From contig NZ_JAQZSM010000001.1 of NCBI RefSeq assembly GCF_028745735.1, forward strand, positions 372,001 through 436,000: 64,000 nucleotides of DNA. Direction: 5' to 3'. The position numbers were made by a program, and so were the translations under genes. Below the pieces are notes generated by a model. That model made no database searches. It saw nothing but the letters and a program-made list of their open reading frames with translations, and was not told where the DNA came from. Source of the DNA: Roseinatronobacter alkalisoli (GTDB taxonomy: Bacteria > Pseudomonadota > Alphaproteobacteria > Rhodobacterales > Rhodobacteraceae). Positions 17,355 through 26,832 of this stretch are shown one piece after another (position 1 is the stretch's first letter; every line of letters begins with the position of its first letter).

Positions 17355-17543
17355 TCAGCCCTTGCAGCGACAATTATCGTCGTTCAGCAGGAATTTACCA
17401 CAGGTCTTGCATTTGCGCGGGCGGGGCAATTTTGCCTGACGCAACCGGTCAAGGGGCGTCTTATGTGCCGGGTTCAGGAATTTCTTGATCGCGCCCATCA
17501 CAACCATGAACACCAGAAACGCGGCCACGATTTTTATGATCAT
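17355..17543 (-). CDS. Small membrane-anchored zinc-ribbon protein
   Basis: 62 residues. A single membrane helix (about 2-19, MIIKIVAAFLVFMVVMG) is followed by a basic linker and a C-terminal knuckle with C45, C48, C58 and C60 (CKTC...CRC). This pattern suits one zinc ion. The ATG at 17543 begins five bases after the stop of the S49 peptidase gene, so the two are probably co-translated. Function unknown; a membrane-bound adaptor is possible. Confidence 0.75.
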   Translation of the reverse strand: MIIKIVAAFLVFMVVMGAIKKFLNPAHKTPLDRLRQAKLPRPRKCKTCGKFLLNDDNCRCKG

Positions 17544-17547
17544 TGGC

Positions 17548-18342
17548 CTACATCCCGTAATGCGCGTAAAGCACGCGTTCCTGCGACAATTCCAGTGCAT
17601 CGGTCATGACACCCAGCCCTAGCCGCGACAGAAACGGGCGCCGAATGCCGTACTGCCGGAAACGGACCTTTTCGCCATAGCGGGCCTTCATCATCGGCAC
17701 CAGATGGCCCAGCCCGTCGGCCAGGCCCAGGTCAACCGCGCGCGTGCCCACCCAGAATTCGCCGGTGAACAGACTGTCATCCTGCGCCAGTTTCGCGCCG
17801 CGCCGGTCCTTGACCTGCGCGATGAAATTCTGATGGACCTGATCCTGCAACTGGCGCAGGCGGGCTACATCTTCGGGGTTTTCGGGGCGGAACGGGTCCA
17901 GCTGCGACTTGGACGTGCCCGACGTGTAGACCCGCCGTTCAATGCCGTGGCGCGCAATCAGATCCTGCAAGCCGAACCCGGCCGAGATGACACCGATGGA
18001 GCCGACAATCGAATTGGCGTCAACATGGATGTCATCGCCCGCAGTTGCCAGCCAATACCCGCCCGATGCGGCCAGATCCTCGACAAAGGCGTGAACGGGT
18101 ATCTTCACCTCCTCCGCCATACGACGGATGCGCGCCGCGATCAGCGCACTTTGCACCGGGCTGCCGCCGGGCGAATTGATGACCAGCGCCACAGCGGCGG
18201 GTTTGCCACGGCGGAACGCAGCCTCAATCAACGGCGCGAGGCTGGCATCATTCAACCGCCCTGGACTGGCGCTTGCGGCAATCATGCCTTGCAACCGGAT
18301 GACGGCGACGGTCGTTTTTTTTGGAAGGAAAGGTAAATTCAT
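17548..18342 (-). CDS. S49 family peptidase (SppA/SohB-like signal peptide peptidase)
   Basis: 264 residues, the short single-domain form of the SppA family. The clp-like fold motifs INSPGGSP (about 56-62) and the nucleophile region DLAASGGYW (S93) are present. IVGSIGV and the TSGTSKSQLDPF region follow; the latter is where family members place the catalytic Lys. No strong N-terminal membrane helix is seen, so the protein may be cytoplasmic or peripheral. The start at 18342 (MNLPFLPKK) is chosen over one two codons upstream on weak grounds. Confidence 0.88.
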   Translation of the reverse strand: MNLPFLPKKTTVAVIRLQGMIAASASPGRLNDASLAPLIEAAFRRGKPAAVALVINSPGGSPVQSALIAARIRRMAEEVKIPVHAFVEDLAASGGYWLATAGDDIHVDANSIVGSIGVISAGFGLQDLIARHGIERRVYTSGTSKSQLDPFRPENPEDVARLRQLQDQVHQNFIAQVKDRRGAKLAQDDSLFTGEFWVGTRAVDLGLADGLGHLVPMMKARYGEKVRFRQYGIRRPFLSRLGLGVMTDALELSQERVLYAHYGM

Positions 18343-18481
18343 GAACATAGGCCTGCATGTAGGGTGCTGGGGCAGGGGCAACAAGGCTGCATCGCCGAAG
18401 ATTGCAACATTGCCTGCGATTTCCTGTGCCCGCGCCTGTCACAGCCGGTATCAGCGGCAAATCCCTGCCGGAAGGGCCGTG

Positions 18482-19918
18482 TCACAGCAGCGGACTGGCC
18501 AGTGCCAGAATGTTGTTGCGCAGCCTGCGGATGATGGACCAACCAGCGACATCGGCGCGGTCGATGGTTGTCGCGCGGGCAATATAGCTGCGCTGCCGCG
18601 CATCAAGGCAGGCGGTGAAATCGGGGCATTGGAACAGCAGCGAATTTTCATAATTCAGATCGAAACTGCGGTGGTCCAGATTGGCGGTGCCGATCATGCC
18701 GAACTGCCCGTCAACTGTGGCAATCTTGGAATGAATCAGCCCCGGTTCGAACAGATGGATGCGCACACCCGCGCGCAGCAGGTCCGGATACAGGCTTTCA
18801 CTGGCCGCCCCCACAATTGCACTGTCATTCCGCGCGGGCACAATAAGGTCGACCTGCACCCCGCGTTCCGCCGCCGAACAAATGGCCGTGTGCAGCGCGG
18901 GGTCTGGCACGTAATAGGGCGTGGTCAGCATCAGCCCTTCGGTGGCCGCATAGATTATCGCGCGCAGCGCATCCGAGGGCGTGGTGTAAATGTCGTCCGG
19001 CCCAGAGGCGATGACCTGCGCCGTGACCTTGCCTTGCGGGTCTTGCGGCGCGGGCGGTATGGGGGTGCGCAGCATATGGCTAAGATCTTCTGCGTGATGT
19101 GTCATCCAGTCATGCAGAAAAACGGCCTGCTGTTGCTGTACGACCGGCCCTTCCAGCCGCACCAGAATGTCCACCCAGGGCGCGAACCGTGGTTTGATGG
19201 CAAAAGCCGCATCCGCGCAGTTGCGGCTGCCGATCCAGCTGAGGCGGTTGTCGACCACGATGATCTTGCGGTGATTGCGCAGGTCGATGCGCTGAAACAG
19301 CATGCTGATGAAGGGGTTGCCGACAGGGGCGGCGCGTTCCAGCGCAACACCAGCGGCTCCCATCAACTGCCACAGGTTCGACCGGATCAGACGGCGCGCG
19401 CCATGATCGTCAACCAGAACCCGGCAGGTCACCCCGCGCCGCGCCGCATCCATCAGTCCCTGCGCCATACGGGTTCCCGTGTCATCCGGCAGCCAGATAT
19501 AGAACAACACATGGACATGATCGCGCGCTGCAGCGATGGCGTCGAAAACGTCCTGCATCATCTCATCGCCTTCGACAAGCAGGGTCAGACGATTGCCGCG
19601 TACCGGGGGAAACTGGCTTGTTGCCTGACCCGCAGCAAAAGCCGGGCGTGCCGCGCCGGTATGCAGGATCATGCTTTGCGGGCTGGCGCGCTGGGCGGCC
19701 AGCAGTTTATGGCGGACCTCGCGCATGCGTTCGCGGCCCGCGCGCGCCAGCCGGATTTCGCCGAACAGGAAATAAGCCGCAATCCCAACGCCGGGCAGCG
19801 CTGAAATGATCGTCACCCAGGCCAGCCGTGCAGACGGTGACAGCCCCGCGCGCAGCAACGCCCGGATGATGAAGCCCACTTGCAAAATGACAACCAGAAC
19901 AACCGTTGCGGGAGCCAT
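18482..19918 (-). CDS. cls: Cardiolipin synthase (phospholipase D family)
   Basis: 478 residues. Two N-terminal membrane helices (about 5-25 and 32-55) are followed by two phospholipase D domains, each with an intact HKD motif: HRKIIVVDN near residue 228 and HSKIATVDG near 405. The enzyme joins phosphatidyl groups to make cardiolipin at the inner membrane. The start at 19918 has AAGGAAC six bases upstream. It is divergent from the CPBP gene, and their promoters share the 138-base space between them. Confidence 0.93.
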   Translation of the reverse strand: MAPATVVLVVILQVGFIIRALLRAGLSPSARLAWVTIISALPGVGIAAYFLFGEIRLARAGRERMREVRHKLLAAQRASPQSMILHTGAARPAFAAGQATSQFPPVRGNRLTLLVEGDEMMQDVFDAIAAARDHVHVLFYIWLPDDTGTRMAQGLMDAARRGVTCRVLVDDHGARRLIRSNLWQLMGAAGVALERAAPVGNPFISMLFQRIDLRNHRKIIVVDNRLSWIGSRNCADAAFAIKPRFAPWVDILVRLEGPVVQQQQAVFLHDWMTHHAEDLSHMLRTPIPPAPQDPQGKVTAQVIASGPDDIYTTPSDALRAIIYAATEGLMLTTPYYVPDPALHTAICSAAERGVQVDLIVPARNDSAIVGAASESLYPDLLRAGVRIHLFEPGLIHSKIATVDGQFGMIGTANLDHRSFDLNYENSLLFQCPDFTACLDARQRSYIARATTIDRADVAGWSIIRRLRNNILALASPLL

Positions 19919-20056
19919 GACCTGTTCCTTAACACGATAAGGTGTCACATTGTCATGTCATCGCGCCATTGTCACGCCGCGCCTGATCTGCTTCAAGCAG
20001 AGGGCTTATACCAGCCGATACACCGCAGATATTTTCCTTCGGGGGTTTGATTCATC

Positions 20057-20947
20057 ATGTTGCAGCCACTGGTTTTTGACGCCTTTGTCGCCCCCGCTCG
20101 CCTGCGCCCGCAGCTATGGCGCCTGTTGCTGGGGCTGGGGGTGATGATCGTGATTTATCTGGGCTGGATGGCCCTGATGGGCGCGGGCTTTGTGGCGCTG
20201 AGAGGGTGGCGCAGTTTTGACGGCGGCATTGCTGGCATGAGTATTGGCGGAACGCCCGCAGCGCTGGTGGGATTGCTGTTTACCTTCGCGGGCATGGCAC
20301 TGGGCACATTCGCGGCGGTACGGTTGATTCATCATCGCAGTATCGCATCCCTTTTTGGTCCATGGGCGGTTCTCTGGCGTGATTTCATGGCCGGAATGGG
20401 TATCTTCATGGCGGTTTCCGTGCCGGGGGTGCTGTATTTCCTGCTATTCGTCGATCTGTCTGGCGGGGTGGTCTGGACTGTCTGGCTGGCATGGCTGCCG
20501 GTCGCAGTTGTCGGCTTGCTTATTCAGACCGGCGCGGAAGAAGTGGTCTTTCGCGGCTATCTGCAACAGCAACTGGCCGCACGTTTCCTGTCACGCTGGG
20601 TGTGGATGGTGCTGCCTTCCGTGCTGTTCGGGCTGGTGCATTATGCGCCGGAAGAAATGGGCGATGCTGTCTGGATGGTGGTGTTCGTGACAGGGTTTTT
20701 CGGGTTGTTGCTGGCTGATCTGACCGCGCGCAGTGGCAGTCTTGGCATGGCGTGGGGGCTGCATTTTGCCAATAACCTGCTGGCCATCTTTCTGTTCACC
20801 ACGGGCGAGGCACTGGACGGGCTGGCGCTGTACCGCTTGCCCTTCGGGCCGAAAGATACTGAGATCATGACTTTCATGCTGGGAATGGACATGGCGGGCA
20901 TGGTGCTGGTCTGGGGCATATGCCGGTGGTGGCTGCGCGCTCGCTGA
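20057..20947 (+). CDS. CPBP family intramembrane metalloprotease
   Basis: 296-residue polytopic membrane protein with about eight membrane segments. The CPBP (CAAX protease and bacteriocin-processing) signature is visible: EEVVFRGYL (about 160-168, the glutamates and Arg of motif 1), FGLVHYAP (motif 2 His) and HFANN (motif 3). These residues form the intramembrane active site. The substrate is unknown. It sits alone between cls and accD. Confidence 0.87.
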   Translation: MLQPLVFDAFVAPARLRPQLWRLLLGLGVMIVIYLGWMALMGAGFVALRGWRSFDGGIAGMSIGGTPAALVGLLFTFAGMALGTFAAVRLIHHRSIASLFGPWAVLWRDFMAGMGIFMAVSVPGVLYFLLFVDLSGGVVWTVWLAWLPVAVVGLLIQTGAEEVVFRGYLQQQLAARFLSRWVWMVLPSVLFGLVHYAPEEMGDAVWMVVFVTGFFGLLLADLTARSGSLGMAWGLHFANNLLAIFLFTTGEALDGLALYRLPFGPKDTEIMTFMLGMDMAGMVLVWGICRWWLRAR

Positions 20948-21003
20948 TTGCATTTCGTGCGCATGCCGATTATCTCAGGCCAGATGCCCTGCAGGATGTT
21001 TCG

Positions 21004-21939
21004 ATGAACTGGATAACCAATTACGTTCGCCCCACCATCAACTCGCTTTTTTCCCGGCGGGAGATGCCTGAGAATTTATGGGTCAAATGCCCGGAATGCG
21101 GCACAATGCTGTTTCACCGGGAACTGACCCAGAACCAGCAGGTCTGCACGTCGTGCAACCACCATATGCCGATCTCACCCCGGGAACGATTCGCGAATTT
21201 CTTCGATGCGGGGATGTTTACGGAAATCGCGGTGCCCCAGCCAATTGCGGACCCGCTGCATTTCCGCGACCAGAAAAAATATCCTGACCGGATGAAAGCC
21301 GCGCAGAAAGGCACTGGTGAAAAGGAAGCCATGCTTGTCGCCGAAGGCCAGGTGCTGCGCACCCGCCTTGTTGCGGTCGCGCAGGATTTCAGCTTCATGG
21401 GCGGGTCCATGGGCATGTATGTGGGCAATGCCATCATTGCCGGTGCCGAACATGCGATTGCCCGCAAACTGCCGCTTGTGTTGTTTTCGGCAGCCGGTGG
21501 CGCGCGCATGCAGGAAGGTATCCTGTCGCTGATGCAGATGCCGCGCACCACTGTCGCTGTGGATATGCTGCGCGAAGCGGGCCTGCCCTATATTGTGGTA
21601 CTGACCCATCCCACCACCGGCGGGGTGACGGCCAGTTACGCCATGCTGGGCGATGTACAGATTGCCGAACCCAACGCGCTGATCTGTTTTGCCGGCCCGC
21701 GCGTTATTGAACAGACAATCCGCGAAACACTGCCTGAAGGGTTCCAGCGCGCCGAATATCTGCTGGATCACGGCATGCTGGACCGCGTGACGCCGCGCAA
21801 GGAATTGCGCACTGAAATCGCGACAGTGCTGCGCATGCTGACTGGGCAACCTGCGGTTGTATATGGCGATCTGCCTGCACCGGAACAGGCCGCCGAGGCC
21901 GGGACCGAAGCCTTGCCTGAACCGGGCGCTGAACGGTGA
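21004..21939 (+). CDS. accD: Acetyl-CoA carboxylase carboxyltransferase subunit beta
   Basis: 311 residues. The N-terminal zinc ribbon is complete (C29, C32, C48, C51: CPEC...CTSC) and the carboxyltransferase crotonase-like core follows, with [12 protein letters not shown] and [12 protein letters not shown]. It transfers the carboxyl group from biotin to acetyl-CoA, the first committed step of fatty acid synthesis. The start at 21004 ([10 protein letters not shown]) gives the normal N-terminus. Its stop overlaps folC (GTGA), the accD-folC pair common in bacteria. Confidence 0.96.
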   Translation: MNWITNYVRPTINSLFSRREMPENLWVKCPECGTMLFHRELTQNQQVCTSCNHHMPISPRERFANFFDAGMFTEIAVPQPIADPLHFRDQKKYPDRMKAAQKGTGEKEAMLVAEGQVLRTRLVAVAQDFSFMGGSMGMYVGNAIIAGAEHAIARKLPLVLFSAAGGARMQEGILSLMQMPRTTVAVDMLREAGLPYIVVLTHPTTGGVTASYAMLGDVQIAEPNALICFAGPRVIEQTIRETLPEGFQRAEYLLDHGMLDRVTPRKELRTEIATVLRMLTGQPAVVYGDLPAPEQAAEAGTEALPEPGAER

Positions 21940-23207
21940 CAGGCGCAGGCTCTGACGCGCTTCTGGCGCGCATGATGGCGTTCCACCCGAAAATCATTGA
22001 CCTGACGCTGGACCGTGTCTGGCGTCTTCTGGCCGCACTGGACCATCCCGAACGCAGCCTGCCACCCGTCATTCACATTGCGGGCACCAATGGCAAGGGC
22101 AGCACCCAGGCCATGATCCGTGCCGGCCTGGAAGGGGCGGGATGCAGCGCGCATGCCTATACCAGCCCGCATCTGGCGCGGTTTCATGAACGTATCCGGC
22201 TTGCCGGGGATCTGATTTCGGAACCGGCCCTGTCGGCCCTGCTGGACGAATGCCTGCGCGCCAACGGTGACGACGCGATCACCTATTTTGAAATCACCAC
22301 TTGCGCGGCATTGCTGGCATTCGCCCGCACGCCTGCGGATTACACATTGCTGGAAGTGGGGCTTGGGGGGCGGCTGGACGCCACCAATGTTGTGGACCGC
22401 CCCGCGCTGAGCATCATCACCCCTGTCAGTCTGGACCATCAGCAATATCTGGGCGAAACACTGACCGAAATCGCGGGCGAAAAGGCAGGGATCATCAAGC
22501 GTGGGGTGCCCTGTGTGGTGGCCGCGCAGGAAGATGCCGCGCTGGACGTGATTGAAGCGCGCGCGGCACGTCTGGGCGCGCCCTTGCTGGTGCAGGGGCA
22601 GCATTGGCATGTCACGGCCGAAGGCGGGCGGCTGATCTATCAGGACGAAACCGGCCTGCTGGATCTGCCTTTGCCCAATCTGGCGGGGCCGCATCAGGTA
22701 CAGAATGCGGGAACGGCCCTTGCAGCGCTTCGCGCGCTTGGCCATGGCGCGGGGGCAGAGGCGGCGGTGAGCCGCGCGTACTGGCCCGCGCGTATGCAGC
22801 GTTTGCGCCATGGGCCGCTGGTTGATGCCCTGCCACAGGGGCGGCTGTGGCTGGATGGCGGGCATAACCCGGCGGCAGGACAGGCGATTGCCGACACGCT
22901 GGCGCAATTGAAGCTGGGCAGGCTGTGGCTGATCTGCGGTATGCTGAACACCAAGGACGTGGCGGGTTTCATGCGCCCGCTGGCCGATGTGACCGCGCGC
23001 CTGTATGCTGTGTCCATCCCCGGAGAGGCCGCGACGCTAAGCGCAGAAGACACCGCCAAAGCCGCACAATCCGCCGGAATAGATGCGCGACAAGCCGAAA
23101 GCGTGGCCAGCGCGCTGGCTGATATCGCGGGGCAGGACGCGCAGGCCAAGGTTCTGATCTGCGGGTCACTGTATCTGGCCGGGCAGATATTGCGCGAAAA
23201 CGGCTGA
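21936..23207 (+). CDS. folC: Bifunctional folylpolyglutamate synthase/dihydrofolate synthase
   Basis: 423 residues with the Mur-ligase-type ATP site GTNGKGST (50-57), the folate-binding region [14 protein letters not shown] and [10 protein letters not shown], and the C-terminal domain beginning near LDGGHNPA. It adds glutamate to dihydropteroate and to folates. It starts with GTG overlapping the accD stop. The window also holds folD, fhs and folK, but these are not in one operon with it. Confidence 0.95.
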   Translation: MTGAGSDALLARMMAFHPKIIDLTLDRVWRLLAALDHPERSLPPVIHIAGTNGKGSTQAMIRAGLEGAGCSAHAYTSPHLARFHERIRLAGDLISEPALSALLDECLRANGDDAITYFEITTCAALLAFARTPADYTLLEVGLGGRLDATNVVDRPALSIITPVSLDHQQYLGETLTEIAGEKAGIIKRGVPCVVAAQEDAALDVIEARAARLGAPLLVQGQHWHVTAEGGRLIYQDETGLLDLPLPNLAGPHQVQNAGTALAALRALGHGAGAEAAVSRAYWPARMQRLRHGPLVDALPQGRLWLDGGHNPAAGQAIADTLAQLKLGRLWLICGMLNTKDVAGFMRPLADVTARLYAVSIPGEAATLSAEDTAKAAQSAGIDARQAESVASALADIAGQDAQAKVLICGSLYLAGQILRENG

Positions 23208-23253
23208 TATGCGGTCGGGTCAGGGCGAAACGGCGCAGTAGTTTCCCTCTGGC

Positions 23254-23452
23254 GCGAAGCAAAGGCTGCGGGCTGGCCCACGCCACAGGTCTGGCCGTCC
23301 CGCGGCCTGCCGGTTTCGCCAGCGTCATGCCCGGCCTTGGACGTCGGAGTTGTGACGCAAGCATAAACTGAACTCCTCCCACGCAGGACCGGCAGTCCCC
23401 GGCCCACCGCCAGCGCGGGCTTTGTGCATATCCTATGGTCCATTCAGGCCAG
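23254..23452 (+). repeat. Dispersed intergenic repeat, copy B
   Basis: Second copy, in the same orientation as copy A, filling most of the 359-base space between the convergent folC and cytochrome c genes. It shares with copy A an identical block of about 20 bases at 23294-23313 (GGCCGTCCCGCGGCCTGCCG). It also shares GACCGGCAG-CCCCGGCCCACCG and GCGCGGGCT, plus the flanks AGCAAAGGC and TTCAGGCCAG. The internal part (GCATAAACTGAACTCC) matches copies A and C with a few changes. Confidence 0.75.
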
Positions 23453-23509
23453 AAAACACCCGGCTTTGCGGCGCGGCCAGACGTGACCCCGCGCCCCGTG
23501 ATGCCGCAA

Positions 23510-23536
23510 AAGAAAAGGGGCCATGGTCTGGCCCCT
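23510..23536 (-). terminator. Terminator of the cytochrome c gene
   Basis: On the minus strand AGGGGCCA-N5-TGGCCCCT forms an 8-base-pair stem followed by TTTCTTTT, a rho-independent terminator 31 bases after the cytochrome c stop. Confidence 0.7.
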
Positions 23537-23566
23537 ATTTGGATATCTACAATTGCAGCGCGTGAC

Positions 23567-24004
23567 TTATTCTTCTTCCGCGCTGTATTGTGCCAGATAG
23601 GCATACAGATCTTCAGCCGAGCCGCGCAGACGGTGGTTCATGTTGCCGCGCGCGCGCGCATCTCCCGTCACCTCGCGTAGGAAACCGACGGGATCGGTGA
23701 CATAGGCAACGAAGTTTTCTTCATCCCAGATCACGTCATGTTCAGCCCCTGCGGCCTGCATTGCACTGGAAAAACGCTCATACCCTTCATAGGTGCCTGC
23801 CTGACGGCCTGCCACGCCCCACAGATTGGGGCCTGTCGGGGCCAATCGCTGGATGACATCGCCATCAGGGGACACAATACCATGACAGCTGGCACATTGG
23901 CGGAAGTTCTGTTCACCCGCTGCGGCATCGCCGGTGGGTTCTGCCTGTGCGGCGAACGGAAGGGCGAACAGCACAGCCAGCGCTGCGGTCTTGACCTTGA
24001 ACAT
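23567..24004 (-). CDS. Exported class I c-type cytochrome
   Basis: 145 residues with a signal peptide (1-21, cleavage after AQA). The heme site is CASCH (C37, C40, H41) and the likely Met ligand is M122 in GNMNHRL. GPNLWGVAGR is typical of the cytochrome c2/c550 class. It would carry electrons in the periplasm. There is no redox partner gene beside it: folC is convergent on one side and urtE ends upstream on the other. The upstream 185 bases (24005-24189) must hold its promoter. Confidence 0.88.
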   Translation of the reverse strand: MFKVKTAALAVLFALPFAAQAEPTGDAAAGEQNFRQCASCHGIVSPDGDVIQRLAPTGPNLWGVAGRQAGTYEGYERFSSAMQAAGAEHDVIWDEENFVAYVTDPVGFLREVTGDARARGNMNHRLRGSAEDLYAYLAQYSAEEE

Positions 24005-24189
24005 CAGTCTCTCCTCTCAGTGCGGGGGGAACCCGCTGCCTAACAGTAACGCGACACCCGACGACTCGGGGTTGATGGGCAGTCTAGCGGGACAATACAT
24101 CTACGCAAGTATACATAGGTGCAGGTTCCCTGACCTTTTACCCCCCTGCGACGATTTAACCTACCTCTGAGTGCGCGCGTGTGCCGGTC

Positions 24190-24885
24190 CTAAATAGACA
24201 CCCGTTCAAGGATTTCCGGTTTCGTGACCTGACTTGCCGGGCGGGACAGGACGACTTCGCCCCGGTTCAGAACGCAGAATTCATTCGCCAGCCCATAGGC
24301 GAAATCGAAGTACTGTTCGACCAGCACAATGGCGATTTCACCCTCGCTGCGCAGCAATTCGATGACCTTGCCGATCTGCTTGATGATATTGGGCTGAATG
24401 CCTTCGGTCGGTTCATCCAGCAGCAACACCTTCGGCTGCGCAATCAGCGCACGCGCAATGGCAAGCTGTTGTTGCTGGCCCCCTGACAGGTCGCCGCCGC
24501 GCCGGTCTTTCATCTGCTCTAGCACCGGGAACAGGTCATAAATCCGTTCGGGAATGCGATGCTCTGACCGGGGCAGGCAGGCAAATCCGGTCTGCAGGTT
24601 TTCGGTCACACTCATCAGCGGGAAAATTTCACGGCCCTGCGGTACATAGGCTATGCCTGCGCGCGCAGCCTGTGCGGCGCTCGGGTGGTCCAGCACCAGC
24701 CCGTCCAGTTCAATTGTGCCCCCGGAATATGGGTGGCGGCCCGCGATTGCACGCAACAGACTGGTCTTGCCCACGCCATTGGTGCCCATCACGGCAGTAA
24801 CCGCGCCCGCGCGCGCCTGCATCGAAATACCATACAGGATTTGTGAAGCCCCGTAATGCAGGGTCAGATTTTCGACTTTCAACAT
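24190..24885 (-). CDS. urtE: Urea ABC transporter ATP-binding protein UrtE
   Basis: 231-residue ABC ATPase of the LivF type with Walker A GTNGVGKT (near 34-41), signature LSGGQQQQLAIARAL and Walker B VLLLDEPTEGIQP. The GIQP ending after Walker B is characteristic of UrtE. It is the last gene of urtABCDE and lies three bases after urtD. With UrtD it hydrolyses ATP to import urea. Confidence 0.93.
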   Translation of the reverse strand: MLKVENLTLHYGASQILYGISMQARAGAVTAVMGTNGVGKTSLLRAIAGRHPYSGGTIELDGLVLDHPSAAQAARAGIAYVPQGREIFPLMSVTENLQTGFACLPRSEHRIPERIYDLFPVLEQMKDRRGGDLSGGQQQQLAIARALIAQPKVLLLDEPTEGIQPNIIKQIGKVIELLRSEGEIAIVLVEQYFDFAYGLANEFCVLNRGEVVLSRPASQVTKPEILERVSI

Positions 24886-24888
24886 GTG

Positions 24889-25629
24889 TTATCGCCCCAG
24901 ATAAACATCAATCACCTGCTGGTTTTTCGTCACATGGTCCAGGCTGCCTTCGGCCAGAACCGATCCTTCATGCAGCACGGTCACGCGGCATTCCAGCCTG
25001 CGGATGAATTCCATGTCATGTTCAATCACCATGACCGCACGGGTCTGCGCCGCGCGTTTCAGCAGGTCGGTTGTGTGTTCGCGTTCTGCCGGGGTCATGC
25101 CGGCGGCGGGTTCATCGACCAGCAGCAGGCGCGGATCCTGCGCCAGCAACATGCCGATTTCCAGCCATTGTTTCTGCCCATGGCTCAGGTCACCGGCGCG
25201 GTCATCAAGGCGGTCCTGCAACCCGATTTCGGTTGCCAGTTCAACGATGCGCCCGGCATCCTCGCGGGTCATATGCCACATCAGCACGGAAAACGGGCCG
25301 CGCTTGTTGCGCAGCGCCATGGCCAGGTTGTCGCGCACGCTTTGTTCTTCAAACACCGTGGGTTTCTGAAACTTGCGCCCGATTCCTGCCTTGGCGATCT
25401 GGCTTTCGGACAGTTTCAGCAGATCCACCTGCCGTTCGCCCCAGCGCACGGACCCTTCATCGGGGCGGGTTTTCCCAGTGACAATATCCATGAATGTCGT
25501 CTTGCCTGCACCATTGGGGCCGATCACGGCGCGCAGTTCCGGTTCGCTGATGGCAATCGACAGGTTGTTGATGGCGCGGAACCCGTCAAAAGTGACCGAC
25601 ACGCCCGACACTTCCAGAAGTGTTGTCAT
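24889..25629 (-). CDS. urtD: Urea ABC transporter ATP-binding protein UrtD
   Basis: 246-residue LivG-type ABC ATPase with Walker A GPNGAGKT (39-46), signature LSHGQKQWLEIGM and Walker B LLLVDEPAAGMTPAE. LSHGQKQ and GMTPAE are the forms usual in UrtD. Its start overlaps the urtC stop (ATGA at 25626-25629), and it is followed closely by urtE. Confidence 0.93.
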   Translation of the reverse strand: MTTLLEVSGVSVTFDGFRAINNLSIAISEPELRAVIGPNGAGKTTFMDIVTGKTRPDEGSVRWGERQVDLLKLSESQIAKAGIGRKFQKPTVFEEQSVRDNLAMALRNKRGPFSVLMWHMTREDAGRIVELATEIGLQDRLDDRAGDLSHGQKQWLEIGMLLAQDPRLLLVDEPAAGMTPAEREHTTDLLKRAAQTRAVMVIEHDMEFIRRLECRVTVLHEGSVLAEGSLDHVTKNQQVIDVYLGR

Positions 25630-26828
25630 GGCTTTTTCCTTACCAGATAGTCAAACAACCCGCCGATACCCTTGGGAAAGAACAGCGTCACAGCGACGAA
25701 CCCAAGACCCAGAACAACCAGCCACCAATCCGTCCACAAGAAACGGTAATTGCCAAAGCTGATATTCGGCGCACCGCCCCCTGTCAGCCAGCTGGACATC
25801 AGCGACACGGTTGCGGCGCCTATCACGGCACCATAAAGCCGCCCACGCCCCCCGATCGCCACCCAGACCGCCAGATAGATCGACGCGATGGGCGCAATTT
25901 CCGCGGGGTTGATGATGCCTGCCTGCGGGTAATACAGCGCGCCCGCAATGCCCGACACCACAGCCGTCAGGGCAAAAACGAATAGCTTGTATCCTTCAAC
26001 ATTATAGCCAAGGAACCGCACCCGCGCTTCATTGTCGCGGATGGCCTTGATCACGGACCCGAACTTGCCCGATACGACCCATGCAAACAGCAGATACCCC
26101 GCGCCCAGCGCAAAGGCAGACGCCCAGAAGAACCACATCGACAGCACTGATTGCGGCACATGCAGCGCGCCGGGAATGTTCTGCAACCCCGACAGCCCGT
26201 TATTGCCGCGCAGGCCCGTGTCATTCTGGAACAGGTACAGCGACAGCGCCAGCGTCATGGCCTGTGTCAGGATGGACAGGTACACCCCGGTCACCCGCGA
26301 CCGGAAGGCCAGCCAGCCAAAGACCAGCGCCAGCAGCCCCGGCACCAGCACCACCATGGCCAGTTGCAGCGGCAGCGATCCTGCAAAACTCCAGATCAGG
26401 GGCAATTCGGAACTGCCCACGACGCCGAAAATCTGGGCGGTGACGGCATCTGTTATCTCCACCTCGGTCGGTGGGATGGTCGCGCCTGACAGGCTGTCGC
26501 GAATGACGATTTCGGTGCGCGCATACATCAGCCACATACCTATGGCATAGCCCCCAAGCCCGAAAAAGGCGAAATGCCCAAGGCTGAGGATGCCGCAGTA
26601 GCCCCAGACCACATCCATGCAGACCGCAATCAGGCACAGGCACAGCGTCATGCCAAGGATCTTGACCATCGAGGTGGACAAAACGCCAATCCCCATCCCT
26701 TCGGACAGAATGCTGACACCCAGCGTGAACAGGCCCAGTAGCCCCATGAACCACAGAACAGACGGGTTGGTGTGCAGCAGGCCGCGGCGTGCGGGGCGGG
26801 GCTGATCGGTTGGTGTTGTGGAAACCAT
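25626..26828 (-). CDS. urtC: Urea ABC transporter permease UrtC
   Basis: 400-residue LivM-type permease with about ten membrane segments and the family stretch WGYCGILSLGHFAFFGLGGYAIGMWLM partly visible (LSLGHFAFFGLGGYA) near residue 85. A periplasmic insertion around 115-150 contains SLSGATIPPTEVEITD. The start at 26828 has AAGG just upstream and lies five bases after the urtB stop. With UrtB it forms the inner-membrane urea channel. Confidence 0.92.
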   Translation of the reverse strand: MVSTTPTDQPRPARRGLLHTNPSVLWFMGLLGLFTLGVSILSEGMGIGVLSTSMVKILGMTLCLCLIAVCMDVVWGYCGILSLGHFAFFGLGGYAIGMWLMYARTEIVIRDSLSGATIPPTEVEITDAVTAQIFGVVGSSELPLIWSFAGSLPLQLAMVVLVPGLLALVFGWLAFRSRVTGVYLSILTQAMTLALSLYLFQNDTGLRGNNGLSGLQNIPGALHVPQSVLSMWFFWASAFALGAGYLLFAWVVSGKFGSVIKAIRDNEARVRFLGYNVEGYKLFVFALTAVVSGIAGALYYPQAGIINPAEIAPIASIYLAVWVAIGGRGRLYGAVIGAATVSLMSSWLTGGGAPNISFGNYRFLWTDWWLVVLGLGFVAVTLFFPKGIGGLFDYLVRKKP

Positions 26829-26832
26829 GGCC

